Assembly (NCBI RefSeq): GCF_040105385.1
Contig: NZ_JBEDNQ010000004.1
Location: 186,001-250,000 of the forward strand
Source: Pseudonocardia nematodicida
GTDB lineage: Bacteria; Actinomycetota; Actinomycetes; Mycobacteriales; Pseudonocardiaceae
Direction of reading: 5' to 3'
Length of the DNA: 64,000 nt
The position numbers and the translations under genes were made by a program. Each line of letters starts with the position of its first letter. Positions within the stretch are counted from its first letter, which is position 1. The notes beneath the pieces were generated by a model. That model saw only the letters and a list, made by a program, of their open reading frames with translations. It did not search any database and had not been told where the DNA came from. This document shows positions 32,548 through 42,427 of the stretch, one piece after another.

Positions 32548-33921
32548 GTGTCGGACATCTACGTACTCGCCGCCTTCCTCGTGGCGATCGGCGCTCTCGT
32601 GCTGCTCATCGCCCGCTTCAAGGTGCACCCGGTCGCCACGCTGTTCCTCGTCGTGGTGACCCTCGGCCTCGCGCTGGGCATGGGCGGTCCCGGGACCGTC
32701 GACCTGGTCACCGAGGGCTTCGGCAACACCATGGCCAGCGTCGGGCTGCTCGTCGTCTTCGGCTGCGTGCTGGGCAAGATGCTGGAGCTGTCGGGCGCCG
32801 CGCAGGCGATCACCGAGCGCTGCCTGCAGCTGTTCTCCGAGCGCAAGGTCCCGTGGGCGGTGGCGCTCGCGTCGTCGGTCGTGGGCATCCCGCTGATCGC
32901 CGACTCGGTCGTCGTCATGCTCATCCCGATCGTGTCGGCGCTCGCCGCCCGCACCGGGATCTCGATGATGAAGCTGGGCCCGATCCTCTACATGGGCGCC
33001 TACGTGATGACCTCGGTGCTGCCACCCGGACCGGGGCCGCTGGCCTCGGCCGCGCTGCTCGGCGTGCCGATCGGCGAGGCGATCCTGCTCGGGCTGGCCG
33101 TCGGCATCCCCGGCATCATCGCCGCGACGCTCTACCTGAACACGATCACGACCCACGTCGACCCGAAGCCGGAGTTCGTCGCGACCATCACCGGCTCCAC
33201 CGGCGGCGCGTCGGGCGGCGACGGTGACACCACCACGGCCGCCCGGACCACGGCCACGCTGCCGATCGCGGCCTGCCTCGCCCCGATCATCACTCCGATC
33301 CTGCTGATCAGCGTGGCGTCGCTGCTCGAGCCGGTGCTGGACGAGGAGGGGGCCGTCGCACAGGTCCTGGGCTTCGTCGGCGCACCGACCGTCGCGCTGT
33401 TCCTCGCCTGCATCCTGTGTCTGCCGCTGTTCCGCGGCCGGTGGAAGGACAAGGAGACCCTCAACGACCTGTTCGAGAGCGGACTGCGGCTCGCCGCGCT
33501 GCCACTGGTGCTGACGGGCGTCGGCGGCGGTTTCGCGCTGACCATCCGCGAGACCGGCGTGGCCGAGAACATCGTCGAGGGCATCCAGGGCATCGGCGTC
33601 TCGCCGGTCGTGATCCCCTTCATCGTCGCCGCCGTGGTCTGCACGATCACCGGGTCGAACATCCTCGGCGTCATGACCGCGGCCGCGATCATGGAGCCGC
33701 TCATGGGGACGCTCGGCCTGTCGCCGATCGTGGTCTACCTCGCCTGCGCCACCGGCGCGCAGATCATGAAGCACGCGAACTCGTCCGGGTGGTGGGTGAC
33801 GACCTCGTTGTCCAACATGACGGTGGGCCAGGGCATCCGGTCGATCGGCGTCGCGTCGATCATCTCCGGGGTGACCGGGTTCGCCGTGCTCTACCTGCTG
33901 CTCGTCCTCGGCGTCGTGTGA
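32548..33921 (+). CDS. GntP-family sugar-acid:H+ symporter
   Basis: 457 aa, about 12-14 membrane segments. GntP family marks: ASVGLLVVFGCVLGKMLELSG (shown in part), IADSVVVMLIPIV, PPGPGPLASAALLGV and the C-terminal HANSSGWWVTTSL. Family members import gluconate and related aldonic acids. Within this operon a four-carbon acid sugar such as threonate or erythronate is the likely cargo. GTG start 42 nt after the oxidoreductase gene. A hydrophilic Gly/Ser/Thr/Asp loop lies near residues 215-235. Confidence 0.93.
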   Translation: MSDIYVLAAFLVAIGALVLLIARFKVHPVATLFLVVVTLGLALGMGGPGTVDLVTEGFGNTMASVGLLVVFGCVLGKMLELSGAAQAITERCLQLFSERKVPWAVALASSVVGIPLIADSVVVMLIPIVSALAARTGISMMKLGPILYMGAYVMTSVLPPGPGPLASAALLGVPIGEAILLGLAVGIPGIIAATLYLNTITTHVDPKPEFVATITGSTGGASGGDGDTTTAARTTATLPIAACLAPIITPILLISVASLLEPVLDEEGAVAQVLGFVGAPTVALFLACILCLPLFRGRWKDKETLNDLFESGLRLAALPLVLTGVGGGFALTIRETGVAENIVEGIQGIGVSPVVIPFIVAAVVCTITGSNILGVMTAAAIMEPLMGTLGLSPIVVYLACATGAQIMKHANSSGWWVTTSLSNMTVGQGIRSIGVASIISGVTGFAVLYLLLVLGVV

Positions 33922-33956
33922 CGCCGGTCCACAGTCCGTCCACACAGGAGGCAGAC

Positions 33957-35213
33957 GTGCCCCAGCTCGGCGCCATCGCCGACGACCTCACCGGCGCCAC
34001 CGATCTCGCGATCATCCTCACCGCGTCCGGGTTCCGCACCGCCGTCGTGCCCGGTGAGGTGATGGCCGGTGGCCCACCGACCTCGGCCGCCGACGCCGAC
34101 GCGGTGGTCGTGGCGCTCAAGAGCCGCACCGCCCCGGTCGACCAGGCGGTGGCGGAGTCGCTCGCGGCGCTCGACGGCCTGCGCCGGGCCGGGTGCACCC
34201 GGTTCCTGTTCAAGTACTGCTCGACGTTCGACTCGACCCCGGCCGGCAACATCGGCCCGGTCGCGGACGCGCTGTGCGACGCGCTGGACGCCCCCTGGAC
34301 CGTGATCGCGCCGGCGTTCCCGGCGAACGGCCGGACCGTCTACTCCGGGCACCTGTTCGTCGGGAACGACCCGCTGGACGAGTCGCCGATGCGGGACCAC
34401 CCGCTCACGCCGATGCGCGACTCCAGCCTGGTGCGGCTGCTGGCCCCGCAGGTCCGCGACGGCTCGGCGGCCGTCGGGCACGTCGGGCTCCCGCACGTCG
34501 AGGCCGGGCCGGAGGCGCTGCGCCGAGCGCTGGACGAGGCGGTGGCCGCCGGTGCGCGGTACCTCGTGGTCGACGCCGTGCGCGACGCCGACCTGGTCAC
34601 GCTGGTCGAGGCCACCGCCGACCTGCCGCTGCTGACCGGCGGCAGCGCGGTGGCCCAGGGTCTGTCCGGGCCGCGGGAGGTCGCCGAGGTCACCGTCGCC
34701 GTCGGGGACGGGCCGCGCGTGGTGCTGTCCGGCAGTGCCTCGCAGGCCACCCAGCGCCAGGTCCGGGCCGGCGTCGCGGCCGGGCGCGGGATCAAGCTGG
34801 ACCCGGCCGCGCTGCGCGCCGACGCCGCGGCCGAGCACGCCGCGCTGGCCGACCGGGTACTCGACGCCGGCGCCGGCGACGGCCCGGTGGTGGTCTACGC
34901 GACGGCCGAACCCGGCGACGTCGGCGACCCGGCGGACGCGCCGCTGTTCGAGGAGGCGCTGGCCGCGCTGGCCCGCGAGCTCGTCGCCCGGGGCGTGCGG
35001 GCGATCGCCGTCGCGGGCGGGGAGACCTCCGGCGCCGTGGTGGCGGCGCTGGGCGTCGAGAGCCTGGCCGTGGGACCGCGACTGGACCCGGGGGTGGCCT
35101 GGTCGCTCGCCGAGCGGTCCGGGTCCTCCGAGCCGCTGGCGCTGCTGCTCAAGTCCGGCAACTTCGGTGGCGAGGACCTGTTCGTGCGTGCCTGGACCGG
35201 AGCGGGCCGGTGA
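33957..35213 (+). CDS. otnK: Four-carbon acid sugar kinase (OtnK, DUF1537 family)
   Basis: 418 aa. N-terminal domain LGAIADDLTGATDLA is the family hallmark; FKYCSTFDSTPAGNIGP follows, and the C-terminal nucleotide-binding domain has LSGSASQATQRQV, AVAGGETSGAVV and KSGNFGGEDLF. The characterised OtnK enzymes phosphorylate 3-oxo-tetronates at C4. AGGAGG precedes the GTG start. The stop overlaps the otnC start (GTGA), so kinase and decarboxylase are made together. Confidence 0.93.
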   Translation: MPQLGAIADDLTGATDLAIILTASGFRTAVVPGEVMAGGPPTSAADADAVVVALKSRTAPVDQAVAESLAALDGLRRAGCTRFLFKYCSTFDSTPAGNIGPVADALCDALDAPWTVIAPAFPANGRTVYSGHLFVGNDPLDESPMRDHPLTPMRDSSLVRLLAPQVRDGSAAVGHVGLPHVEAGPEALRRALDEAVAAGARYLVVDAVRDADLVTLVEATADLPLLTGGSAVAQGLSGPREVAEVTVAVGDGPRVVLSGSASQATQRQVRAGVAAGRGIKLDPAALRADAAAEHAALADRVLDAGAGDGPVVVYATAEPGDVGDPADAPLFEEALAALARELVARGVRAIAVAGGETSGAVVAALGVESLAVGPRLDPGVAWSLAERSGSSEPLALLLKSGNFGGEDLFVRAWTGAGR

Positions 35214-35875
35214 CCCCGGTTCCCGACCACCTGCTGCCCGTCGCGCAGCGCCTGTGCGCGGCCGGGCACCGGCTGGCCGCGCTGGGGCTCAGCCCCGGCT
35301 CGTCGGGCAACCTGTCCGAGCGGGCCGGGGACCACCTGCTGGTGACCCCGACCGGCATCGGCCTGGCCGACCTGGAGCCGCACCTGCTGAGCGTGACCGA
35401 CGCCGACGGCGCGCACGTCGCCGGGAACCGGCCGTCCAAGGAGGTTCCGCTGCACCTGGCGATGTACCGCCGGGAGCCGGAGCTGGCCGCCGTGGTGCAC
35501 CTGCACTCCCCGCACGCGGTCGCGGCGTCCTGCCTGCCGCCGCACTCGGCGAGCTCGGCGCTCCCGCCCGCGACGCCGTACCTGGTCATGCGGGTCGGTC
35601 AGGCCCCGCTGGCGCCGTACGCGGCGCCCGGCTCCCAGGCGCTGGCCGACGGGCTGGCCGCGCTGCCGGGCCGCTTCACCGCGGCACTGCTGGCCCACCA
35701 CGGCTCGCTCGCGGGCGGCACCGGCCTGGACCGGGCCGTCGACGCGGCCGTCGAGCTGGAGGAGGCGGCCCGGGTGGTGATCCTCCTGGGCGGACGTCCG
35801 GCGCGCTGGCTGAACGACGACGCCGTCCGCGAGCTCACCGGGCGGTACGGCACGCACTGGGACCTGGCCGGCTGA
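35210..35875 (+). CDS. otnC: 3-oxo-tetronate 4-phosphate decarboxylase (OtnC), class II aldolase family
   Basis: 221 aa. Class II aldolase/adducin fold with SPGSSGNLSER for phosphate binding, acid/base Glu in PSKEVPLH, zinc His in VVHLHSPH and a third His in LLAHHGSLAGG. In the known pathway OtnC decarboxylates the OtnK product to dihydroxyacetone phosphate. The start GTG overlaps the otnK stop. It is the last gene of the operon; no OtnI isomerase is present in the window, so either it is elsewhere or not needed. Confidence 0.9.
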   Translation: MTPVPDHLLPVAQRLCAAGHRLAALGLSPGSSGNLSERAGDHLLVTPTGIGLADLEPHLLSVTDADGAHVAGNRPSKEVPLHLAMYRREPELAAVVHLHSPHAVAASCLPPHSASSALPPATPYLVMRVGQAPLAPYAAPGSQALADGLAALPGRFTAALLAHHGSLAGGTGLDRAVDAAVELEEAARVVILLGGRPARWLNDDAVRELTGRYGTHWDLAG

Positions 35876-35951
35876 CAGCTCGGTCCACGATGGGATGGAC
35901 CGGCGGCGCGCCGCCGCCGGTCCGGGCGCGGCGCCACGAGGATCGGGCGCG

Positions 35952-36989
35952 ATGTACGAGCCCTGGCTGACACCCCTGATCGTCCTCGCGTTCGCCCTGC
36001 CGATCGTGCTCGCGGTCGCCGTCACGCTGTACGTGCGGCGGCGCGTCCGGACCGAACCGCGGCGGCTGAGCAACGCGTACTGGCTGCTGGCCGCGGCGTT
36101 GCTCGTCGGCAACGCGGTCGGGTACCTCGGCTTCGTCGGGAGCAACCCGGTCCTCGGCGCCGCCCTCACGCTGCTCGTGCTCTCGCCGCTGATCGCCGTC
36201 GTGCTCGCGGTGTTCCTGCTCCTCAACGGGATGGTGATGCTGCACCGCGAGCGGGCGAGCCCGGGCAACTCGCTGTCCCTGCTCGCCGGGCTGGGGATCC
36301 TCGCGCTGCTGGCCGGCACGGTGCCGGTGGTGTTCGCGGGCAACCTGGTGGTGCGGGTGCTCTGGCTGCTGTGCCTGCTCGCGACGTTCGTCCTGGCGTT
36401 CCAGTTCGTCGCGTTCCTGGCCTACGCCCGGTTCTACGCGTGGCTCGTCCGGGAGACGCCCGTCGGCTGGGTGGTGGTCCTGGGGTCCGGATTGCACGGC
36501 AGCGAGGTGCCGCCGCTGCTCGCGTCGCGGATCCGGGCCGGGCTGGCGGAGTTCACCCGCCGCGGTGCACGGCTGCTGGTGCTCTCCGGCGGGAAGGGTG
36601 ACGACGAGCGGCTCGCCGAGGGCGAGGCGATGGCGCGGTGGGCCCGCGAGCACGGCGCCGAGCCGGACACGCTGCGCGCCGAGACCGCGTCCCGCAACAC
36701 CGAGCAGAACCTGCGGTTCACCGACGAGCTGGTGCGCGCCGACCCGGCCGTCGCCGGGACCACCGGGTTGATCGTCACCAGCAACTACCACGCGTTCCGG
36801 GCGGCCGTGCTCGCCAAGCGGCTGGGGGTCGACGCGCAGGCCGTCGGCGCGCCCACCGCCGGCTACTACTGGCCGAGCGCGGTGCTGCGGGAGTTCGTCG
36901 CGATCCTGCGCGAGCACCGGGTGGCGAACACCGTCCTGCTGCTGGTCGTGTCGGTCCCGCCGCCACTGGCCGTCCTGCTGGTGGCCTGA
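35952..36989 (+). CDS. DUF218 (YdcF/SanA-like) membrane protein
   Basis: 345 aa. Five to six membrane segments in the N-terminal half (to about 165), then a DUF218 domain: GWVVVLGSGLHGSEVPPLL, LLVLSGGKGDDE, ETASRNTEQNL and IVTSNYHAFRAA, plus a C-terminal hydrophobic segment. DUF218 proteins such as SanA and ElyC act in envelope integrity, but the biochemistry is unknown. GAGGATCGGGCGCG precedes the ATG. Convergent with the copper ATPase gene, 8 bp apart. Confidence 0.88.
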   Translation: MYEPWLTPLIVLAFALPIVLAVAVTLYVRRRVRTEPRRLSNAYWLLAAALLVGNAVGYLGFVGSNPVLGAALTLLVLSPLIAVVLAVFLLLNGMVMLHRERASPGNSLSLLAGLGILALLAGTVPVVFAGNLVVRVLWLLCLLATFVLAFQFVAFLAYARFYAWLVRETPVGWVVVLGSGLHGSEVPPLLASRIRAGLAEFTRRGARLLVLSGGKGDDERLAEGEAMARWAREHGAEPDTLRAETASRNTEQNLRFTDELVRADPAVAGTTGLIVTSNYHAFRAAVLAKRLGVDAQAVGAPTAGYYWPSAVLREFVAILREHRVANTVLLLVVSVPPPLAVLLVA

Positions 36990-36997
36990 GAGCGGGG

Positions 36998-39298
36998 TCA
37001 GGCCTCGACGTACTCCTCGTCCCGGGACGGGGTCCGGACCGGGCCCAGCGTCGGGTCGGCCCAGGCCGCGGCCTTGCGCAGCCGCAGCGAGTTCGTCACC
37101 ACCAGGAACGACGACAGCGCCATCGCCGCCCCCGCCAGCAGCGGGTTCAGCAGGCCGGCCATCGCGACCGGGATCGCGGCGGTGTTGTAGCCGAACGCCC
37201 ACCACAGGTTCCCGCGGATGGTGCCCATCGTGGCCCGGGCCAGCTCGACGGTCGCCGGGAGCACCCGCAGGTCGTCCCGGACCAGGACGACGTCGGCGGC
37301 CTCCAGCGCGACATCGGTGCCCGACCCGACCGCGATGCCCAGGTCGGCGGCGGCGAGCGCGGCGGCGTCGTTCACGCCGTCGCCGACCATCGCGACCGTG
37401 CGGCCCTGGGCCTGCAGCGCGCGGACGTGGTCGACCTTGCCGTCCGGCAGCGCGCCGGCGACGACCTCGGTGATCCCGCAGGCGCGGGCGACGGCGTGCG
37501 CGGCGGCGGGCCGGTCCCCGGTGAGCAGCACCGGCCGGAGCCCGGCCGCGACCAGCTCGGCGACGGCGATCGGCGCGGACTCCTTGACCGGGTCGGACAG
37601 CGCGATCAGCCCGGCGAGCTCGCCCGGGTCGCCGGTGTGCACGGCCACCACGGTGTGCCCGGCGGCCTCCCACTCGTCGATCCGGCCGGCGAGCGGACCG
37701 GTGTCCTCCGGGGGACGGCCGACCGTCACCACGACGCCGTCGACCGTGCCGCGGGCACCGAGGCCGGGCAGCGCCACGAACTCGTCGACCGCCGGGACCG
37801 GCACCCCGCTCGCGCGGGCGTGCTCCCGGACCGCCTCCGCGATGGCGTGCTCGGACCCGGACTCGACGGCCGCGGCGCGGGCCAGCAGCCGGTCCGGGTC
37901 GGTGCCGGCGGCCACGGCGACGTCGGCGACGGTCATCCGGCCGGTGGTGAGCGTGCCGGTCTTGTCGAGCACGACGGTGTCGGCGGCCCGAGTGGTCTCC
38001 AGCGCGCGGTAGCCCTTGACGAAGATCCCCAACTCGGCGCCGCGGCCGGTCGCGACCATCAGCGCGGTCGGCGTCGCCAGGCCCAGCGCGCACGGGCAGG
38101 CGATGATCACGACGGCGATCGCGGGCGCCAGCGCCCCGGCCCAGCCGGCCCCGGCGAGCAGCCAGCCGAGGAGGGTCAGCAGCGCCAGGCCCAGCACGAT
38201 CGGCACGAACACCGACGACACCCGGTCGACCAGGCGCTGGGTCGCGGACTTCTCGGTCTGTGCGCGCTCGACGGCGGCGATCATCCGGGCCAGCCGGGTG
38301 TCCGCGCCGACCTGCTCGGCGACGACGACCAGCCGCCCCCCGGAGGCGATGGTGCCGCCGGTGACCCGATCCTCCGGGCCGACCTCGACCGGCACCGGCT
38401 CACCGGTCATGGCGCTGGTGTCGACGGCGGCCCGGCCGGTCTCCACGACGCCGTCGGCGGCGACCCGCTCGCCGGGCCGGACCAGGAAGCGGTCACCGAC
38501 CCGCAGGCGTCCTACCGGGAGGTTCCGCTCGGTGCCGTCCGCGCCGAGAACGGTGACCTCGTCGGTCTCCAGCGCCGCCAGCGAGCGCATGACCCGCCCC
38601 GCGGTGCGCCGTGCGCGGGCCTCGAAGTACCGCCCGGCCAGCACGAACGTCGTGACGCCCGCGGCCACCTCCAGGTAGAGCGGGCCGGACGGGGACAGCA
38701 CCGCGTCCCAGCCGGTGAGGGTCACCCGCGAGTCGAGGAAGGCCATCTCGCCCAGCGACCAGGCGGACGCCGAGATCACCCCGAGCGAGACGAGGGTGTC
38801 CATCGAGGTGCTGCCGTGGCGCAGGTTCGAGAACGCGGTGCGGTGGAACGGCCAGGCCGCCCACACCACCACCGGCAGCGCGAGCGCGACGATCACCCAC
38901 TGCCAGTACGGGAACCGCAGCGTCGGGACCAGCGACATCGCCAGCGACAGGTCGGCGAGCGGGATGAACAGGATCAGCGCGACAGCCATCCGCAGACGCA
39001 GCCGGCGCAGCGCGGTGTCGTCCTCGGTGGCCGCGTCGCCGGTGTCGGACGGGTCCGCCCGCACCTCGGTGGCCCCGTACCCGGCCTTCTGCACGGTGGC
39101 GACCAGCGCGCCGACCTCGGTGCCGGCCGGGTAGGTGACCAGCGCCCGTTCGGTCGCGAGGTTGACGGTCGCGTGGACCCCGTCGAGCTTCCCGAGCTTG
39201 CGCTCGACCCGTCCGACGCAGGCGGCGCAGGTCATGCCGTCGATGCGCAGCTCGACGGTCCGGACGTCGGACGGCGTCACGGCCGGCTCGGTACTCAC
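36998..39298 (-). CDS. copA: P1B-type copper-transporting ATPase
   Basis: 766 aa. One heavy-metal-associated domain with GMTCAAC (residues 21-27), eight membrane helices with the ion site ACPCALG, the actuator TGEPVPV, phosphorylation site DKTGT, the P1B His in GSEHAIAEA, and GDGVND. CPC with this layout indicates Cu(I) export. The C-terminal helix has the conserved NSLRLRK (Asn and Ser of the Cu+ site). The GTG start at 39298 directly precedes the HMA domain. Divergent from the DsbA-like gene across 135 bp; no convincing CsoR box was recognised there. Confidence 0.95.
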   Translation of the reverse strand: MSTEPAVTPSDVRTVELRIDGMTCAACVGRVERKLGKLDGVHATVNLATERALVTYPAGTEVGALVATVQKAGYGATEVRADPSDTGDAATEDDTALRRLRLRMAVALILFIPLADLSLAMSLVPTLRFPYWQWVIVALALPVVVWAAWPFHRTAFSNLRHGSTSMDTLVSLGVISASAWSLGEMAFLDSRVTLTGWDAVLSPSGPLYLEVAAGVTTFVLAGRYFEARARRTAGRVMRSLAALETDEVTVLGADGTERNLPVGRLRVGDRFLVRPGERVAADGVVETGRAAVDTSAMTGEPVPVEVGPEDRVTGGTIASGGRLVVVAEQVGADTRLARMIAAVERAQTEKSATQRLVDRVSSVFVPIVLGLALLTLLGWLLAGAGWAGALAPAIAVVIIACPCALGLATPTALMVATGRGAELGIFVKGYRALETTRAADTVVLDKTGTLTTGRMTVADVAVAAGTDPDRLLARAAAVESGSEHAIAEAVREHARASGVPVPAVDEFVALPGLGARGTVDGVVVTVGRPPEDTGPLAGRIDEWEAAGHTVVAVHTGDPGELAGLIALSDPVKESAPIAVAELVAAGLRPVLLTGDRPAAAHAVARACGITEVVAGALPDGKVDHVRALQAQGRTVAMVGDGVNDAAALAAADLGIAVGSGTDVALEAADVVLVRDDLRVLPATVELARATMGTIRGNLWWAFGYNTAAIPVAMAGLLNPLLAGAAMALSSFLVVTNSLRLRKAAAWADPTLGPVRTPSRDEEYVEA

Positions 39299-39433
39299 GA
39301 CGTCGATGGTTCTACACGTCGTCGGAGATTTCACACCCACCCCCGGTGACCTGCGGAACAGCACCCTCGGTGAAACACCCCGGTCCGTTGCAACGTACAA
39401 CAGTGGGGAGGTCCCTTCCGGAGGAGGACGACG

Positions 39434-40117
39434 ATGAGCAGACGCAGCGCACCCGGCCCGCCGGTGACCGAGCGGCGGGGGCCGTCGCAGGCGACCGTGA
39501 TCGGGGCCGTCGTCGTGCTGGTGTTCGCCGTGCTGGTCGGTGCCGCGGTCTACGCGAAGACCCGGCCGGCCGAGGTGGTCACGCCGCCGAACGCGTCCGG
39601 GTACTCCGTGCCGGTCGGCGACGCCGGCGCACCGGCGACGATCGACGTCTACCTGGACTTCCAGTGCCCGGTGTGCAAGCAGTTCGAGGCGACGTCGGGC
39701 CCGACCGTGGACAAGCTGGTCGCCGGCGGGCAGGCCCGGGTCGCCTACCACCCGATCGCGATCCTCGACCGGACCTCGCCGGACCGGTACTCGACGCGCG
39801 CCGGCGCCGCGTCCGGCTGTGCCGCCGCCGACGGGGTCTTCCCGCAGTACGCGAAGGCGCTGTACGCGAACCAGCCCGCCGAGGGCTCGGCCGGGCTGAC
39901 CGACCAGAAGCTCGCCGAGCTCGGCACCCAGGCCGGCGGGAGCCCCGGCTTCGCGCAGTGTGTCGACGACCAGACCTACGCCGGGTGGATCGGCGCGGCG
40001 ACCGCGCAGGCGGCGAAGGACGGGATCAGCGGCACCCCGACGGTCCTGGTGAACGGCGCGCCACTCCAGAACCCGACCCCGCAGGCGATCACCCAAGCCG
40101 TGGCCGCCGCCCGCTGA
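39434..40117 (+). CDS. Membrane-anchored DsbA-like thiol-disulfide protein
   Basis: 227 aa. One N-terminal membrane span (residues about 20-40), then a thioredoxin fold with active site CPVC (Cys78, Cys81) after YLDFQ, and the cis-Pro loop GISGTPTVLVNG. This is the DsbA_2 (thioredoxin_4) type common in actinobacteria, which oxidises or isomerises exported proteins. The start has a strong GGAGGAGG site. It is divergent from copA, so a link with exported copper proteins is possible. Confidence 0.9.
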   Translation: MSRRSAPGPPVTERRGPSQATVIGAVVVLVFAVLVGAAVYAKTRPAEVVTPPNASGYSVPVGDAGAPATIDVYLDFQCPVCKQFEATSGPTVDKLVAGGQARVAYHPIAILDRTSPDRYSTRAGAASGCAAADGVFPQYAKALYANQPAEGSAGLTDQKLAELGTQAGGSPGFAQCVDDQTYAGWIGAATAQAAKDGISGTPTVLVNGAPLQNPTPQAITQAVAAAR

Positions 40118-40221
40118 GGCCGTGGTGTGCCGGACGCGGACGAGTCACGCCGGTGGGCGCCCAGCCGGCGCATCCCCCGGATCTGCGCGCCTCCGGAGGC
40201 TGGGCCGCCCCACGGCCCACC

Positions 40222-40289
40222 GGTGATCATCGAATCGGTTCCGCTCGATGCCAGGAACGGCACCGGTCGGCACCCGGACGATGATCACC
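40222..40289. repeat. R1-family intergenic inverted repeat, copy C
   Basis: Perfect 11-bp outer arms GGTGATCATCG (40222-40232) and CGATGATCACC (40279-40289). Inside are CGGTTCCG, then ATGCC-AGGAAC-GGCAC. It lies between the stops of the convergent DsbA-like and PTS EIIC genes, where it could terminate both. Confidence 0.75.
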
Positions 40290-40315
40290 ACACGCCGCCC
40301 GGGTCCTGTCCGGCT

Positions 40316-41644
<1,329 letters not shown>

Positions 41645-41686
41645 GGTTAACCTCGCGTGTGGACGGAGCCGGGGTACCGGCACCAT

Positions 41687-41701
41687 TCAGTGACGCACTG
41701 A
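41687..41701. promoter_or_regulatory. Palindromic operator candidate in the divergent PTS promoter region
   Basis: TCAGTGACGCACTGA is a 6-bp perfect inverted repeat with a 3-bp centre, midway in the 100-bp gap between the divergent EIIC and EIIB genes. The core loosely recalls DasR-type sites (AGTGGTCTAGACCACT consensus) in its AGTG...CACT arms, but spacing differs. A site here could control both transcripts. Confidence 0.5.
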
Positions 41702-41744
41702 TCCGTGTCAACGCTCGGACGGATCGCGGACCAGGAGGTCGGGA

Positions 41745-41978
41745 ATGGCGGACGAGAAGGCCGGCGCGATCCTCGCGGCCCTCGGCGGGGCGGGGAACGT
41801 CGTCGAGGTCGAGGGCTGCATCACCCGGCTGCGGACCGAGGTGCGCGATCCCGCGCTGGTCGACGAGGCGGCGCTGAAGCGCTCGTCGCACGGGGTCCTG
41901 ATGGCCGGGACGGTGGTGCAGGTCGTCGTCGGCCCGGAGGCCGACATGATCGCCGACGACATCGCGGACCTGCTGTGA
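41745..41978 (+). CDS. PTS EIIB (glucose type), stand-alone
   Basis: 77-aa phosphocarrier. The phosphorylated Cys25 sits in the standard GNVVEVEGCITRLRTEV context (shown whole). It takes phosphate from EIIA and passes it to sugar bound by EIIC. Length is that of a lone EIIB domain. GGAGGTCGGGA precedes the ATG. Its stop overlaps the EIIA start (GTGA). Confidence 0.94.
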   Translation: MADEKAGAILAALGGAGNVVEVEGCITRLRTEVRDPALVDEAALKRSSHGVLMAGTVVQVVVGPEADMIADDIADLL

Positions 41979-42427
41979 CGGTGCAGGTGGCCGCACCGCT
42001 CGCGGGGCGGGCCGTCCCGCTGGCCGACGTCCCGGACGCGGTGTTCGCCGAGCAGATGCTCGGGTCCGGCGTCGCGATCGAGCCGGCCGCGGGATCGGTG
42101 ACGGCCGTGGCTCCGGTCGCCGGGAACCTGGCGAAGGTGCATCCGCACGCGTACGTCGTCATCGAGCCCTCCGGCGCGGGTGTGCTCGTCCACCTGGGGA
42201 TCGACACCGTCGGGCTCGGCGACGCGGCGTTCACCGTGCACGTCTCCGAGGGCGACGACGTCGCGGCCGGGGCCCCGGTCGTCACGATGGACGTCGACGC
42301 CGTCCGCGCGCGGGGGTTGTCCGCGATCTGCCCGGTGGTGCTGATGGAGTCCGGACCGGACGGCACCCGCGATCACGCGTCGGGCGATGTCCGCCCGGGT
42401 GATCCGCTGTTCTCCTGGGAGGCCTGA
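41975..42427 (+). CDS. PTS EIIA (glucose/Crr type)
   Basis: 150 aa. The phospho-accepting His73 is in GVLVHLGIDTVGL, and the partner His58 in VHPHAYVV. Family marks include PVAGNLAKV and the C-terminal PGDPLFSWE. It receives phosphate from HPr. The GTG start overlaps the EIIB stop. The final 55 bp overlap the convergent EamA gene, which is unusually deep antisense overlap for this window. Confidence 0.93.
   Translation: MTVQVAAPLAGRAVPLADVPDAVFAEQMLGSGVAIEPAAGSVTAVAPVAGNLAKVHPHAYVVIEPSGAGVLVHLGIDTVGLGDAAFTVHVSEGDDVAAGAPVVTMDVDAVRARGLSAICPVVLMESGPDGTRDHASGDVRPGDPLFSWEA

Noticed and set aside
39299..39433. CsoR-type copper operator between copA and the DsbA-like gene
   Set aside because: CACCCACCCCCGGTGA is suggestive, but the other half of the expected palindrome is missing. 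ACGACGT/ACGTCGT symmetry overlaps the copA start and may be chance.
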